Source of the DNA: Caenorhabditis remanei
Taxonomy: Eukaryota; Nematoda; Chromadorea; Rhabditida; Rhabditidae
Reading direction: 5' to 3'
DNA: 64,000 bases
NCBI RefSeq assembly: GCF_010183535.1
Contig: NC_071332.1
Location: 11,222,001 to 11,286,000 of the forward strand
Part shown: piece after piece, positions 36,301 to 48,048 of the stretch
How positions within the stretch are numbered: position 1 is the stretch's first letter
Layout of the letters: every line of letters begins with the position of its first letter
Translations under genes and position numbers: made by a program
The notes under the pieces: generated by a model
Told to the model about the DNA's origin: nothing
The model's database searches: none
What the model saw: the letters and a program-made list of their open reading frames with translations, nothing else

Positions 36301-36964
36301 TTATGACTTGAGTGCCAGGTCGATGGTCAGATTGTCCAACTCATTCTGAAGCTCCATGATTTCCATATCTTGAGTCATCTTCAGCTTTCTTGTCTCATAT
36401 TCAATGCCCAGATCCAGTTTGCATTTGTTAGCGAACGCACCCATTTGAAACTCCTTCGTATTCTCCAACATATTCTTCTTATATGTTATTTGATGAGTCA
36501 ATCTGATCCCTTCCTCGATCATTTGCAGTGAGCCGTTTTCTTCTGATTCGAACACTGGAAGAGCAGTGCTCAATTCGGCGACACGAGCATTCAAATCACT
36601 TTCAAAACTGTTTTGGCTCTCAACTGCCTCCGCCTCTCGTTGTTTACATTGATCTTCAGCTTGCTCGGCAAAATCTGAAAATTCTGAATTGAGTAAAAGT
36701 TGTGAACGCTTTCAAAGTGATAAAGCTCACGGTGATTTGCGCTGGAAATACTTCCTTGAATTTTGGAGAGAATCAATGTCTGCTCTTGTGTCATTTCCGG
36801 TGCTGAAATTATATAATGAACTAGAGTCATTCCTGAGAAAGTAAATAAAACTCACCAGCTTTTTGGAAAAGTTCAGTGATCTGACACATGTAGTACTTAA
36901 TCGGACGCGGGGCTTCTGGTCTATAGTTTGGATTTCTCACAACTTCAATGGGATGAGCAGGCAT
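36301..36964 (-). CDS. Coiled-coil protein of a tandem nematode family, member 1 (184 aa)
   Basis: Exons 36964-36856, 36802-36731 and 36674-36301 join to 555 nt. AATTTCAG lies 6 nt before the ATG. Exon 1 encodes a Pro-rich start and RPIKYYMCQITELFQK. Exon 2 (72 nt, flanked by phase-1 introns) encodes APEMTQEQTLILSKIQGSIS. Exon 3 is a long Glu/Lys/Leu helix with heptad character. Related genes are at 37658-38378, 39281-39871 and 53128-54340. There is no signal peptide, transmembrane segment or known domain, so it is probably a cytoplasmic or nuclear oligomer. The function is unknown. Confidence 0.75.
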
Positions 36965-37657
36965 GACTGTCTGAAATTCGCAACATAATTGTTAAAAAAG
37001 AGTTTGTTCAACAAGAGATAAAGAAATAAAGTTATAGAATTGGAGAACTGTCCGATTGACAAAACTCGGTTTAGATCATTTGAGTGGTGTCATAAAAGTC
37101 GGGAAAGAGCTCCCTTCTTTTACGATTCGGTTGATAATTAGTCACAAGGGGTTGTATACATATATATATATATAAGAAAAGTGAAAAAGGTCGGATTGGC
37201 ACGATAGCCGCCAAAAGATATATTATATAGTTTACGATCAGCTAACAGGCAACGAGTGCACGGATGGATTTAGAGGGAGCAGACGCCGACGAGATGGTAG
37301 AGACGGAGAGAAAAATAGAGGATTGTAAATCAGGAAAGGTCGAAGATGCACAGATTTAAAGAATCACGAGTCTCGCGATTAAAAATGAAAAAGGATGATT
37401 AGAGCGATAGCATTTGGATGTTTAAACCAAGTTCAAGAGTAAATAAATAGATGTAAAAAAGTAACTTTATTGATGTTTTGAGATGAAAGAAAATTAAGAG
37501 AGAAGTTAAAATAAATGAGAAAAACATTGCATAATTGTGGATAAACTCTCACGGAAAATGAAGGATTGAGAAAACTAAGATAAATAATAAATTAGAAAAA
37601 AGAAACAGGAATGACGATCTGGAGAGAGAGATCAATAATCATGAAAAGCATCATGAA
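36965..37657. other. Spacer between coiled-coil genes, TA microsatellite
   Basis: Contains the upstream region of member 1, with a (TA)n run at about 37161-37173. No coding sequence supported. Confidence 0.55.
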
Positions 37658-38378
37658 TTATTTCATCATTAATTGAATCTTTATGGATTCAATTTTCTTT
37701 TTATACTCAGCCACATTGATCTGGTGCTCGTACTCCATCATTTTCAATTTCTCCTTGTGGTCCATCAAGTTGTTGTGGAATTCTTCACTCATTGCGTCAG
37801 CATCTTTACTGACTCGCCTGATCTCCTCATCAATCTTCTCGTATTCTTCCTTTTTCGCCTCATTGTCGATCTTCTGATGAGAATTATTCTTGGTATGGAA
37901 TAAAGCCTTATTCAGTGAATAAGCCTTCGCGAGATCTGCGGTGTGCAGTTTTTCCTTTAACCCGTCGATCTTTTTCTTCAAACCATCCAGCTCGATTTCC
38001 GATTTTTGGTTGATTTTGTTTATGTTAGCTGAAAATAAAAACGGTGAAATGGCAATGAATTTCCAATCATTCTCAAAGAGGGCAGTTGTATAGGTCCCTC
38101 AGCCAATATGTTCCAAAAAACTCACCGATACCGACCATAACTGTACTTTTCCCGAGTGAAGTGAGTGTGTCCTTCTGTTTTTGTGTGGCGTTCGGTGCTG
38201 AAAGACGAGCTTTTATTATTTTGAACTACGATAACTATGTGCATGATAGGAGTCATGACAAAAACTTACCGATTTCGTTGAAGAATTTTGTGAGAATTGC
38301 AATGTAATGAGCAGCTGGCTGCGGGTTTTTCTTGTCGAAGACAATATTTTCGTCCGCATACTTGTCGGCCATCATCAT
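37658..38378 (-). pseudogene. Coiled-coil family member 2, one-base frameshift
   Basis: Exons 38378-38270 (109 nt), 38197-38126 (72 nt) and 38029-37658. The first two have the same lengths and phases as member 1. Exon 2 gives APNATQKQKDTLTSLGKSTV. Exon 3 is a Lys/Glu-rich coiled coil but has one base too many. The frame entering from exon 2 fits as far as ...IELDG, and the coiled coil (KKKIDGLKEKLHTADLAKAY) resumes one base later, at the four-base run at 37980-37983. As read, the product would end about 20 codons past the shift. This is either a pseudogene or a homopolymer error in the assembly. All splice sites are intact. Confidence 0.65.
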
Positions 38379-39280
38379 CTGAAAATCATGAGCTTTGTTT
38401 GTCGATACTTAATATTATATTCAGATGCGACACCTCACAGCGGAAATTGAGTCAAAGAAAGGAAGAGCCTAGAAATAAGTGATTAACCGTCAGAGGCAAA
38501 AGCGTGTACCTAATGAAAATTGACAAACACCCATTCTACGTCCTTCGCGGCTTCCACAAAAAAAAACTAATCGAATGGTGAGAGACATAATACGGGCTCA
38601 TAATGTCCACCAAAATGAGGTGGTGAACCTATAAATTTGAGCAGGGGGCGTGGTCAAAAAAACCCAGTTTACGATCGCTTTATTATGCGGAAAGAAGCCG
38701 ACGGAAGAGAGTGAATAATGCCGAGATTTACAACTCCGATTGACCACACAGGCAAATTAAGAGAGCAGCCATGTACGAGACCCTGATCAGAGTGTAATAA
38801 TCGAAAGAAAAGGAGAACATATGCGTAGTATTTCGAAATAGAGGAAGAAAGAGTGAAAATAGACTCAAAAACAGTATTCAACTGTGAAAATAATTTAATT
38901 AGGTGCCGCAGATTCTGTCCGTCTATGAGAAATGCGACTAAGTTTGTTTAATAATGGTATTCAAATTAGATTTTTTTTTAAACTGAGCGAAAAAGAGACA
39001 CAAGTATTTAGGATATAGAAAGTAAAGCATACAAACCAGTTGCAGAACTTGATTGAGAGAATTATTTTTATTATGTTAGAATCTTGAGAGAAAATGTGGA
39101 TTAATAGAAGATCCTGTAAATGAGAGAAGGGGGAAAAGTCAATCGATGGAAGGAGAATATGAAAAGCTGTTCGAGAATACTAAAGCTCAAGGCTGAATGA
39201 GACAAACGTTAGAAACAACAAGACTAGTGCATGTATTTGAAGGTGGTTATTCCGAATATTGTCTTAATCTCTTCAATCTT
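38379..39280. other. Spacer between coiled-coil genes
   Basis: Upstream of member 2 and downstream of member 3. Only weak open frames. A string of A and T runs is near 38560 and 38970. Confidence 0.5.
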
Positions 39281-39871
39281 TCATATCTTTTTCGCGGCCA
39301 ACTCCTTCTCCAAATCGTCCAGCATATTTGAGATCTCGATTTCTCTTTGCAACTTCTCCTTTTCTTTTTGAAGTTGAGCAATTGTCTCCTTGTAATATGC
39401 AACAAGATCATGATGTCCTTTTTCAGCATTGAGCATGTTCTTGGTCATTATTTCCAATTTAGTTGCTAGATGCGTAAAGTGTACTTGGAGTAGACCATTG
39501 GAATCTGAAGCATGGTAAAGAGTGTTGGAACCTTCCTCAATTTTCATTTAACTGTTATTCAAGGTTTGAACTTACGTGCACAAACAGCAATGGCGTCGTT
39601 CTTCAATTCCAAGAGCCCGGCCAATTGCGTTCCTGTTATTTCGGGAGCTGGAAAAAAATTCAGCTCATAATTATATCAGTCTATCATTTTTGACTTGAAC
39701 TGATGACCCAAACTGAATCCTCATGCATAAGAATGATGAATTTGAATGAAATTTACCTATCTCGATAGCTAATTTGATGATTTTCTCCAAGAAAAACTGC
39801 ACTGGTAGGGCCTGAGTTAGATTGACAGCCTTTGAATTGGTTACTTCCGAGTTACTGGGAGTTGAAGACAT
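39281..39871 (-). CDS. Coiled-coil family member 3 (136 aa)
   Basis: Exons 39871-39757, 39647-39576 (72 nt) and 39504-39281 join to 411 nt. Exon 1 contains LPVQFFLEKIIKLAIEIG, exon 2 APEITGTQLAGLLELKNDAI, and exon 3 a coiled coil (ETIAQLQKEKEKLQREIEIS). GTTACAG sits 2 nt before the chosen ATG. An in-frame upstream ATG at 40009 would add a Ser-rich stretch and a hydrophobic segment (FFFFLFFLIILLTTFFSIFT). I prefer the shorter start because the paralogues begin right after an acceptor, but a membrane-anchored form cannot be excluded. Confidence 0.7.
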
Positions 39872-41134
39872 CACTGTAACTTTCTCAATTTCAAATTCAC
39901 TAATTGTGAAGATTGAGAAGAAAGTCGTCAATAAAATGATTAAAAAGAACAGAAAGAAAAAGAAACAAGAGGAAGAAGAGGATGATGACTGCTCATGATT
40001 TCTCACCATTACTTTTTCTGTGTCTCCGTGTCAATCACACTATTTCGTTTACCGAAATTTGGTATGCTGATGAAGAAAAAATGAGTTAGTGTCCTTCTTC
40101 TGTTTGCTTTTGAACGATTGGAGGCAAGAGAGGAGAAAAATGGAAAAGAAGACGAAAAGTGGCGAATGGCAGTACGTGGTCGTAGAATAACAGGAGGAGA
40201 AGAGCCAGATGGAATAGTTACGAAAACAATTCAATTTGGGAGAAAAAGTAAAAAAAAGAAAAGAGGAAGATACTGTAGATTAAGTTGAAGTGATGTAGGA
40301 GAGGTTTAAACCTGGAAGTGGGTATAAAGAACCGAAATAGGGCTAATAAAAGGACATGAACAAATGGAATGAGTCTAATAATAAAAGAGAAGTAGAACCC
40401 TATGATATTGACGTCTGGTTAAAAAAAAACTATTAAAAACAGTAAATGCAGCTATCCTGGTTTTACGACATATGTGGTATAGAAAAGTGGTTTGAATGAG
40501 GAAAAAGGAAACAGCTCAACGCTTTTGAAAAGGAATTGAAGTTGCGCAATAGGCATTTAGGTTGCCAGCAAGAAGCTTTGATCACGTGAGATTGCGCCAT
40601 CGGCATGAGAATGTAGCAAAATGGAAAGGAGGTATTAGGTATGTTTTTAATAGAAATATACCATCAATAAGAAGAGGAACTGTATCTCCAAATCTTATTC
40701 TGAGAAAGTCGTGAAACAATCGTAACGAGATGTTCGGAAGTTCTGCAGTATAAAATGCGATTTCCATATCGTCACAGTGAATTCTGCCTTTTCAGATAAA
40801 CTAAGACTCTAGGTTAAAAGTGGTTGCAAGTGCGAAACCTGAAAAAAGTGGAAGTATAAAGGGGCCGATAAGTTATAATCTTCCCAAGTATTTATGTTTC
40901 TTTTTCCGGTTAAGTGATCAAAGTTTATTTACAGTGCAGATAACTGATTTCAAAAAATTGTGGTACATTAGAGGTATGAGAGATATTAAGAATACCCAGT
41001 ATACTGGGTACTAACTAATTTTGTTTTGACTTCTTGTTTCCAATTCCCATGAAATTATATAGCGGAGTAGTGGTTCAATGCTATATTTTGTTTAAATACG
41101 AGCAGCGAGGATCTATCTCTGAAAACTTTTCACA
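39872..41134. other. Intergenic, one orphan exon-like frame
   Basis: Minus frame 40767-40662 begins ATG and ends at a plausible donor (GATG/GTATAT) after about 35 codons (LPNISLRLFHDFLRIRF), but I found no continuing exon. Otherwise no feature. TGTTTAAATACGAGC before 41135 may be core promoter of the str gene. Confidence 0.45.
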
Positions 41135-42327
41135 ATGAGCTCCCTCTCGAACATTCAACAAATTGTTCAACAAGTATGTACGCCTCTCTCTATCAACACT
41201 TTCCTGATTCATCTGATCGTTCATAAATCTCCAAAGAAATTAGGAGTTTACAAATACCTTATGATCTACATCGACCTTTTTGAAATGCTTTATTCTATAC
41301 TGGATTTAATTGCTGCTCCTGATTTTTACAGTTATGATTAAATGTACTTAGTAATAACTTCGTCTGATAAAATTCTGGTTCCAAAATGGTTTCAAAAGGT
41401 GTTGACTACCTTACTTTGTTCAATGTTTGGTGTCTCAATGGCAATGTTTGGAATCCATTTTGTATATCGGTTTCTCGTTGTTTCTGGGTACTGATACTGT
41501 ATGAGGTGAAAAATAAAAGTGATTTATTTTTAAGAAATCGGTACTTGAAAACACTTTCATCCGATAAGTTTGCTGTTTGGTTTGTGTTTCCTGTATTCTA
41601 TGGATTAGTCTGGGCTGCTGTTATTTCTGTGACGTTGAGTCCCAACAAGTACACCGATCAAGTGTTGATGTGAGTATGCTGGTTGCAAACCTGAAATACT
41701 TAGATAGCCAGGATTTCATCCACAACTTTTCAAGCACTTTATGTTATTTCAGAAATTCGTACCTAATGCATCGAAGTCTTTCAACCACTGATATCAGTTA
41801 CCTTGGACCCAACTATTGGATCACTATCAACAACGGAAATCCTATCTTGAACTTGAGCTATTTTGTCGGAATGTCCCTTATTTTCATCATGGTCACAATA
41901 TCAATTCTTACAATGTTTGTATTCGCAACACTGAGTTATCGGAAAATGGGAACTCTTGTGGAAGTCACAAACAACTCAAAACAATATCGAAGTCTCCAAC
42001 TTCAACTTTTGAATTCACTAGTTGCTCAGGCGTTGATTCCAGCCATTCTGATGCAAGAACCCTCTTGTATCGTATTCTCTGCCCCATTTTTTCATAAAGG
42101 AACTGAACTTCTTGGAGGGATTCTTGGGATTACGGTATCATTATATCCAGTTTTAGACCCTCTACCAACAATGTTTGTGATAAAACACTATCGAAACGCA
42201 ATTTTGAGTGAGTTATAGTGCGAGCTGAAGACATGCACTGACAACAAGAGTTTCAGAATGTTGCTGTTTGAGTGAGAAGAAGGATAATAAGCCAACTAAA
42301 CTCACAGAAGCCACAATTAAAATCTAA
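41135..42327 (+). pseudogene. Serpentine receptor class r (str) with one nonsense codon
   Basis: Exons 41135-41487, 41535-41669, 41753-42207 and 42257-42327 join to 1014 nt (338 codons). KKLGVYKYLMIYIDLFEMLY is the class signature. GIHFVYRF marks TM3, and LYPVLDPLPTMFVIKHYRNA ends TM7. TAA at 41339-41341 (codon 69) interrupts the loop after TM2, where the paralogue at 44509-45724 reads on. Everything else is open. Compared with that paralogue it lacks two introns and keeps a final exon coding a Cys-rich tail (KCCCLSEKKDNK). Confidence 0.8.
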
Positions 42328-42661
42328 AATAATTTGATTTTTTCTGATGAAACACGCTTACAAGTATTTAATTATTATTATAAATGCTGCCAGATGATTA
42401 GATACTGAAGTTTAAAATGAAATTGTATTCCTTTATGTTCACTGACTTGTCTGATCGAATATCAGAATATACATGTTTGCTAATCAGATCTGAATCTTTT
42501 TTTATTAATTTCGCGGACACAATAAAAATATTCGAGTAAAATAACACAAATTGAACTGCGAAATCTATATTTTCCAATCTCTCTTTTGAAAAGTTGATAC
42601 TCCATTCTCTGAACTTATTACCATCGAATCTGAAAAATTGCGTTCTATTTTGTCAAAAATA
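42328..42661. other. 3' flank of the str pseudogene
   Basis: AT-rich. No coding sequence. It ends at the TA dinucleotide (42660-42661) that flanks the palindromic element. Confidence 0.55.
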
Positions 42662-44543
42662 TAAGACAGGCCAAATTTGAAAATTTCATCTTTTCAAAGA
42701 AAAGTAGCGGTTATCTCCCTAAAGATGTGAAATTGTCACAGATTTTCTTAGCATCTTAGAATTTATAGCAAAAATAGAGATAATTGCTAAATTTCCACAT
42801 GCATTTGCTAAATTTCCACATTTTCGAGAAACCCTGAGTTTTGCGGGAACCGGACAATGAAATCAGGTTATTCCTGAAATTCTAGAAAAAGTAATTCTTA
42901 AAACAAAACGTGATAATCACAAAATCAGTTTATTGACGTGAAAAAAACGTTGAATCACAAAATCACAGATTCGTTTCATGAAACGAATCGGGGGAAATAT
43001 AAAAAAAAGAAAGTTTGAAACGTAAATAAAATAAAATCGTGAACTAATCGTGGATACCCATTCTGGATGCGAGCATCCGGGATGGGGAAACATGAGAAAA
43101 ACTAAAAAAGGTTATAGGCGTGAACTATAAAATGTGGATTCACATTCTGATTTCACGAAATGGATATGGGGAAATTTGGAGAAGGCCAAATTTAAAGGCG
43201 ATGGGAATTAAAGAGCTTTCACAGAAATACTCTTGTAGACCTCTGAATATATTTCCGTCTAGCCAACATTGAATTTTCCATCGTAAGACTTCTGAAATAG
43301 AACATTTAGTTACGAGGAGGGTTTTCTAACAACTAACCTTTTGCGAAAAAGCATTTGTCTCAGCAGTCCTTAAACTTCAAAACTGTCAAATATCCATAAA
43401 TTCACGATTAAATCTGAAAGCGTATTTAGAAGATTATGTCACCTGCTTTTTAGAATAATTTAGGTCATAGAGCCGAAAACAATGTATCCAGATTGAAATC
43501 ATTGAGAAGAATAGGCTAGCAACATACGACGATGTTGAAAATTGACAAAATGAATAAAATACAACAATAGGAAAAGGTCACGAATAATAATCAATAAACC
43601 TGAATCCCCGTTTTTTGCAGTAAGAATCACGTGACCTTACCCTGTTGTTGTTGTTGTATTTTATTCATTTTGTCAATTTTCAACATCGTCGTATGTTGCT
43701 AGCCTATTCTTCTCAATGATTTCAATCTGGATACATTGTTTTCGGCTCTATGACCTAAATTATTCTAAAAAGCAGGTGACATAATCTTCTAAATACGCTT
43801 TCAGATTTAATTGTGAATTTATGGATATTTGACAGTTTTGAAGTTTAAGGACTGCTGAGACAAATGCTTTTTCGCAAAAGGTTAGTTGTTAGAAAACCCT
43901 CCTCGTAACTAAATGTTCTATTTCAGAAGTCTTACGATGGAAAATTCAATGTTGGCTAGACGGAAATATATTCAGAGGTCTACAAGAGTATTTCTGTGAA
44001 AGCTCTTTAATACCCATCGCCTTTAAATTTGGCCTTCTCCAAATTTCCCCATATCCATTTCGTGAAATCAGAATGTGAATCCACATTTTATAGTTCACGC
44101 CTATAACCTTTTTAGTTTTTATCATGTTTCCCCATCCCGGATGCTCGCATCCAGAATGGGTATCCACGATTAGTTCACGATTTTATTTTATTTACGTTTC
44201 AAACTTTCTTTTTTTTATATTTCCCCCGATTCGTTTCATGAAACGAATCTGTGATTTTGTGATTCAACGTTTTTTTCACGTCAATAAACTGATTTTGTGA
44301 TTATCACGTTTTGTTTTAAGAATTACTTTTTCTAGAATTTCAGGAATAACCTGATTTCATTGTCCGGTTCCCGCAAAACTCAGGGTTTCTCGAAAATCTT
44401 CAAAACGTGTGGAAATTCAGCAATAATTCCCATATTTTTTGAAGATCAATGACCACGTTGAAGCGGTTGTGAATCCACTGATTAATTAAAAGAAATGAGA
44501 GGTCTCGTTCAAAAGATGAAATTTTCAAATTTGGCCTGTCTTA
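42662..44543. mobile_element. Palindromic foldback element, 1.88 kb, TA-flanked
   Basis: Arms 42821-43581 and 43630-44396 are near-perfect inverted copies (only a few single-base differences seen) around a loop of about 48 bp. Farther out the arms diverge, then match again exactly for 36 bp at 42659-42694 and 44511-44546, on nearly the same axis. TA dinucleotides flank TAAGACAGGCC at both ends, the signature of a Tc1/mariner-type target. No transposase is encoded. It lies between two inverted str genes. Confidence 0.8.
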
Positions 44544-45724
44544 TATGTTCATCTCCTACCATCCACTTCGTTTTTTTCTTTATCATTTCTTTCAATACTT
44601 GTCTATAATGTTGTACCATAAACATGGTAGGTAAAGGGTCCAACACTGGATATACTGCCACAGCAATACAAAACAATCCACCAGCAATCTCATTCCCAAA
44701 ATGCAAAATGGGTCCAGTGAACATGAATGAAGCAGGGCCGTGCATCAAAACAAACGGAATAGTTACTTGTACTACTAACATATTCAGAAGTTGAGATTGT
44801 AAAATTTTATAACCCTCCGAGTGTTGAGAATCGTGTAGAAGATTTCCAACTCCTTTATAGCATTTATAGGCAAAAATTGAAATGGTAGCAAAGGATATTG
44901 TCTGTATATGAGTTGCACATCACTTGGTAGAAATAACAGAACAGTACTTACCACCATTATAGTGAGACCAGCCATTCCTCCACAAACGATCAAATTCAAA
45001 GTCTCAGTTCCATTTAAATCTCTTGTGTAATAGTTGGGACCGACGTATGTAATTTGATCGATTGTGATATGACGAAAAGGAAGAAAACGTTCCCTGGAAA
45101 ATCATATTAGTGGATCTTTCATTGAATAAATCACTAACCCAAGTACTATATTGGTGGATTCACTGGGACCAAGTGTTCCCACAAGAAAAATACCCCACAC
45201 GAATCCATATAAAATCGGGGACAGAAACCAGATGCAAACTTTGAATGCAGAGTCCATTCGGATCATCGGGCTTCTGAATATGAAGTAGTCTTTTTTTCCG
45301 ATCAGAATGATTTCCTCACCCAATAATAACACAGTATCTGTATATGAAATGTATCGTAAACATCGCCATAGATATCCCGAACATATTACAGAACAAAGTG
45401 TTGATAACTCGGATGATCCACACTGGTAACCCAAACCGATCTGTTCTAGCAATTACTAGTATTACGGAACTGTAGCTGTAAAACTCCTGAAAACTTTATT
45501 AGTTCACACATGAACCGATTGATCACAATAACCGGTTGTACAATCAATCCCAAAAATGCGTAAAGCAATTCAAACGCGGAAATATAAACCATAAGATATT
45601 TATACATTCCAACTCCATCTGGGGATCGGTATAAAACGAGTTGAATCAACAAACTATTGGAAATAAATGACAAAATAGCACATACTTTTTGAGTCAAAGA
45701 TTGAATAAATATCAGGTTATCCAT
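44509..45724 (-). CDS. Serpentine receptor class r (str), intact (342 aa)
   Basis: Exons 45724-45533, 45486-45320, 45273-45139, 45093-44952 and 44901-44509 join to 1029 nt with no stop. VGMYKYLMVYISAFELLYAF, TIHFIYRY and YPVLDPLPTMFMVQHYRQVL are the class hallmarks. Its third exon matches the 135-nt second exon of the plus-strand paralogue. The last 12 codons and stop (HIRQAKFENFIF) lie inside the end of the palindromic element, so the tail differs from that of the paralogue. The product is probably a chemosensory GPCR in sensory cilia. Confidence 0.87.
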
Positions 45725-46258
45725 TCGAAAAGAAAGTTGACAATAATAGACGAATGGCCGCGAGTTGTATAGCGTGTTGTATAGCTAATTTCCGTGGGGA
45801 ACAATAGAATAAAAACAGACGAGACCTTATGATAACAACATACGCAATTCCATCTTCAGGGACAACCACTTCTTATAAACGAGAACTTCTGTTTTTATTG
45901 TATAAGATTAGAAAACAAAAGTGCACTGGAATAGAAACCACATAACACTTTAGCATTCAAACAGTGCTAGCGAAGTTTAGATTTTTGTGCTTATTACAAA
46001 GAAGCAGGATTACAATGTAACAGTTTTCGGAGAAAATTTTGAAGGGAAGTTCATTTTTGTTGTAGATCTAGAAAGTATTCCAGAAATATAGCACACTTGA
46101 GAACTTTATTACTAAAAGAAACTGTGACATCATATTGCAAACATAAGGAACTTGAAAAATGCTCTCCTACCTTTGAAATTGTTTTCAATGTACAGAAATA
46201 CTCGTAATTTGTAGAAAGCTTGCACTTATAGCTAAAATTTAAAAAGTAATCTTTTGAA
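45725..46258. other. Spacer between str and GT92 genes
   Basis: Upstream of the str gene and 3' of the first GT92 gene. Only short frames. No feature recognised. Confidence 0.5.
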
Positions 46259-48048
46259 TTATGTGTAACACCCAATATCTGATGACCATCTTGAGTTTGT
46301 GTGATAATGGAAAGTAATCGGAGTCATCTGGGGGCCAGATTTGTAATCTGCATCAGAGTGGACACACGGTAGATCAGTTCGTTGAGGAATCGAAAAGCAA
46401 AAGTTTTAAAACGAAAAGAACAAATAAGAACTCACCAAACATCCCTCCCCGTTGGGACATGTGTTATCCAGAGATCTATAATATTTCTCATAGTAACATC
46501 TGAACATAATCGGGAAATAGTACGCATGTGTTGGCAATTTTGAAGCCACTTTTTGAAACGATGAGGAGTTGAGAAGTCTGAAATTATTACATAGTGTTTT
46601 GATGAATTCAAAAATATATACATATAGCTTCCAGAATGGCAAAAATTAACTCACTTCTCCAACTCATTTTGCACCGGTTCCAGCACTGATTCATTCAATT
46701 TCAAATTCTTGAAAATCGAAAATGCTTTCATTTCATAAGTGATTGGATCCTGTCCATTCGTGTCCACTGGTCTCTGCATATGAAGAAGAAAATTGTGATT
46801 TACAACATAGAATTTCTTGTCAGGAACGTAAAATGATCTGTGAATCCACATTGAATCTAAATCAACGGGTCTCGCAACGATCTTCCCAGTGTCTGTGGTA
46901 GTGGCAAACCATGGATGACAGAACTGTTCTACTAGATTGATATCATCAATTTTTGGTTTGTTGTGAAGCATTATTTCTCGTTTCGGATATTGGAAAGTGA
47001 GAATATTAGGATGAAAGTAGAATAGGGATGAGAACTCTTCATAATAAGAGTCAAATCCACGTGGCACCAAAACATCATCCAAATCAACAAAAGTGATAAA
47101 AGATGCCACTTCTTTGTACTGTAACAGACAATCCGTATGTGCTCCTGCTTGATTTCTCCATTCGACATTCGAGTTTGGCTCCGGCGAGTCGAAAGTATTG
47201 TTTTTGAACTTGTATCTCATCCAATAATCGACAGTAACGTAACCAAATTTTTCGTATTCTTTCACCAAATTAAAGTATGACTCGAGCATACTTGTCACAT
47301 AAAGATGAAGATGTCCACCAAAATAATGAGCAATATGTGCGTGAGTAACAAAAATTTGCCATTGTTCTGCTACGAATTGAGGTGAGATACACATGATTAC
47401 GGGTGCCGGAGCGGTCGCACGAGGCGGACGGAACGGGATCTGTAACAAAGTAGATGAAGATAAAGTATGGAAATGAAATCTCACTTCCATTCTCGTGTCG
47501 CCATCCACTATTTCCAGTTTCTTCATGTTATGTAAAACTGTGGAATGAGCAATGACATTGATGTAGGCACAGTTTGCATAGGCTTCCCTGGAAATGTTTT
47601 CAACTGTCAAACGATTGAATTATTAGCTGGAAAGCTGAAGAAACTCACTTCAATATTTTCGGAACAACCTCCACAGAATATCCTGATCCATTTGTTGCCA
47701 CCAAATGCATCTTATACTTTGTAATATCTCTCATTGTATTCCTATTCATCAATAAAACCATTGCCAGGGCATTTTCTCCAAGCGACTTGGATTTCGGATA
47801 ATAATAAGTGCTGACTATATATGCATCTGTATTGGTAATTGGATCCCCAAAAAACGTTTCCGCTAGTTTTTTCTTGAAAGAAGTAAACATAATCAAATAC
47901 TGATCACCATTCTCTATCACTGGTGGAACAATGAAAAAACTGAGGAGATATATTGTAGTGATGACTGTGAAAAATATGAGCTTCTGGAAAATAACATTCT
48001 CAGAAACCATCCAAATACTTTCTGACTCACGATTGTTTTCAACTCCAT
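46259..48048 (-). CDS. GT92 (DUF23) glycosyltransferase, last intron acceptor damaged (504 aa as modelled)
   Basis: Exons 48048-48031, 47983-47649, 47587-47485, 47439-46655, 46577-46436 and 46390-46259 join to 1515 nt. Residues 7-28 are a signal anchor (type II membrane protein, Golgi or ER). The catalytic region lies in exon 4: ICM-like strand ([17 protein letters not shown]), [28 protein letters not shown] and the metal-binding VDLDD (about residues 270-274). Family members transfer sugars, often galactose, to N-glycan fucose. Before the last exon the sequence reads TTTTCG where the paralogue at 49024-50963 has TTTTCAG, so the acceptor AG is missing. The last exon is otherwise open ([10 protein letters not shown] end). 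The real C-terminus may therefore differ. Confidence 0.8.

Noticed and set aside
39872..40009. Upstream in-frame extension of coiled-coil member 3 with a hydrophobic segment
   Set aside because: The related genes start directly after an acceptor next to the shorter ATG, and the extension is low complexity. Kept only as an alternative.
43946..44167. 73-codon frame inside the palindromic element
   Set aside because: Its mirror in the other arm is not preserved as a frame, and it has no domain. Probably chance.
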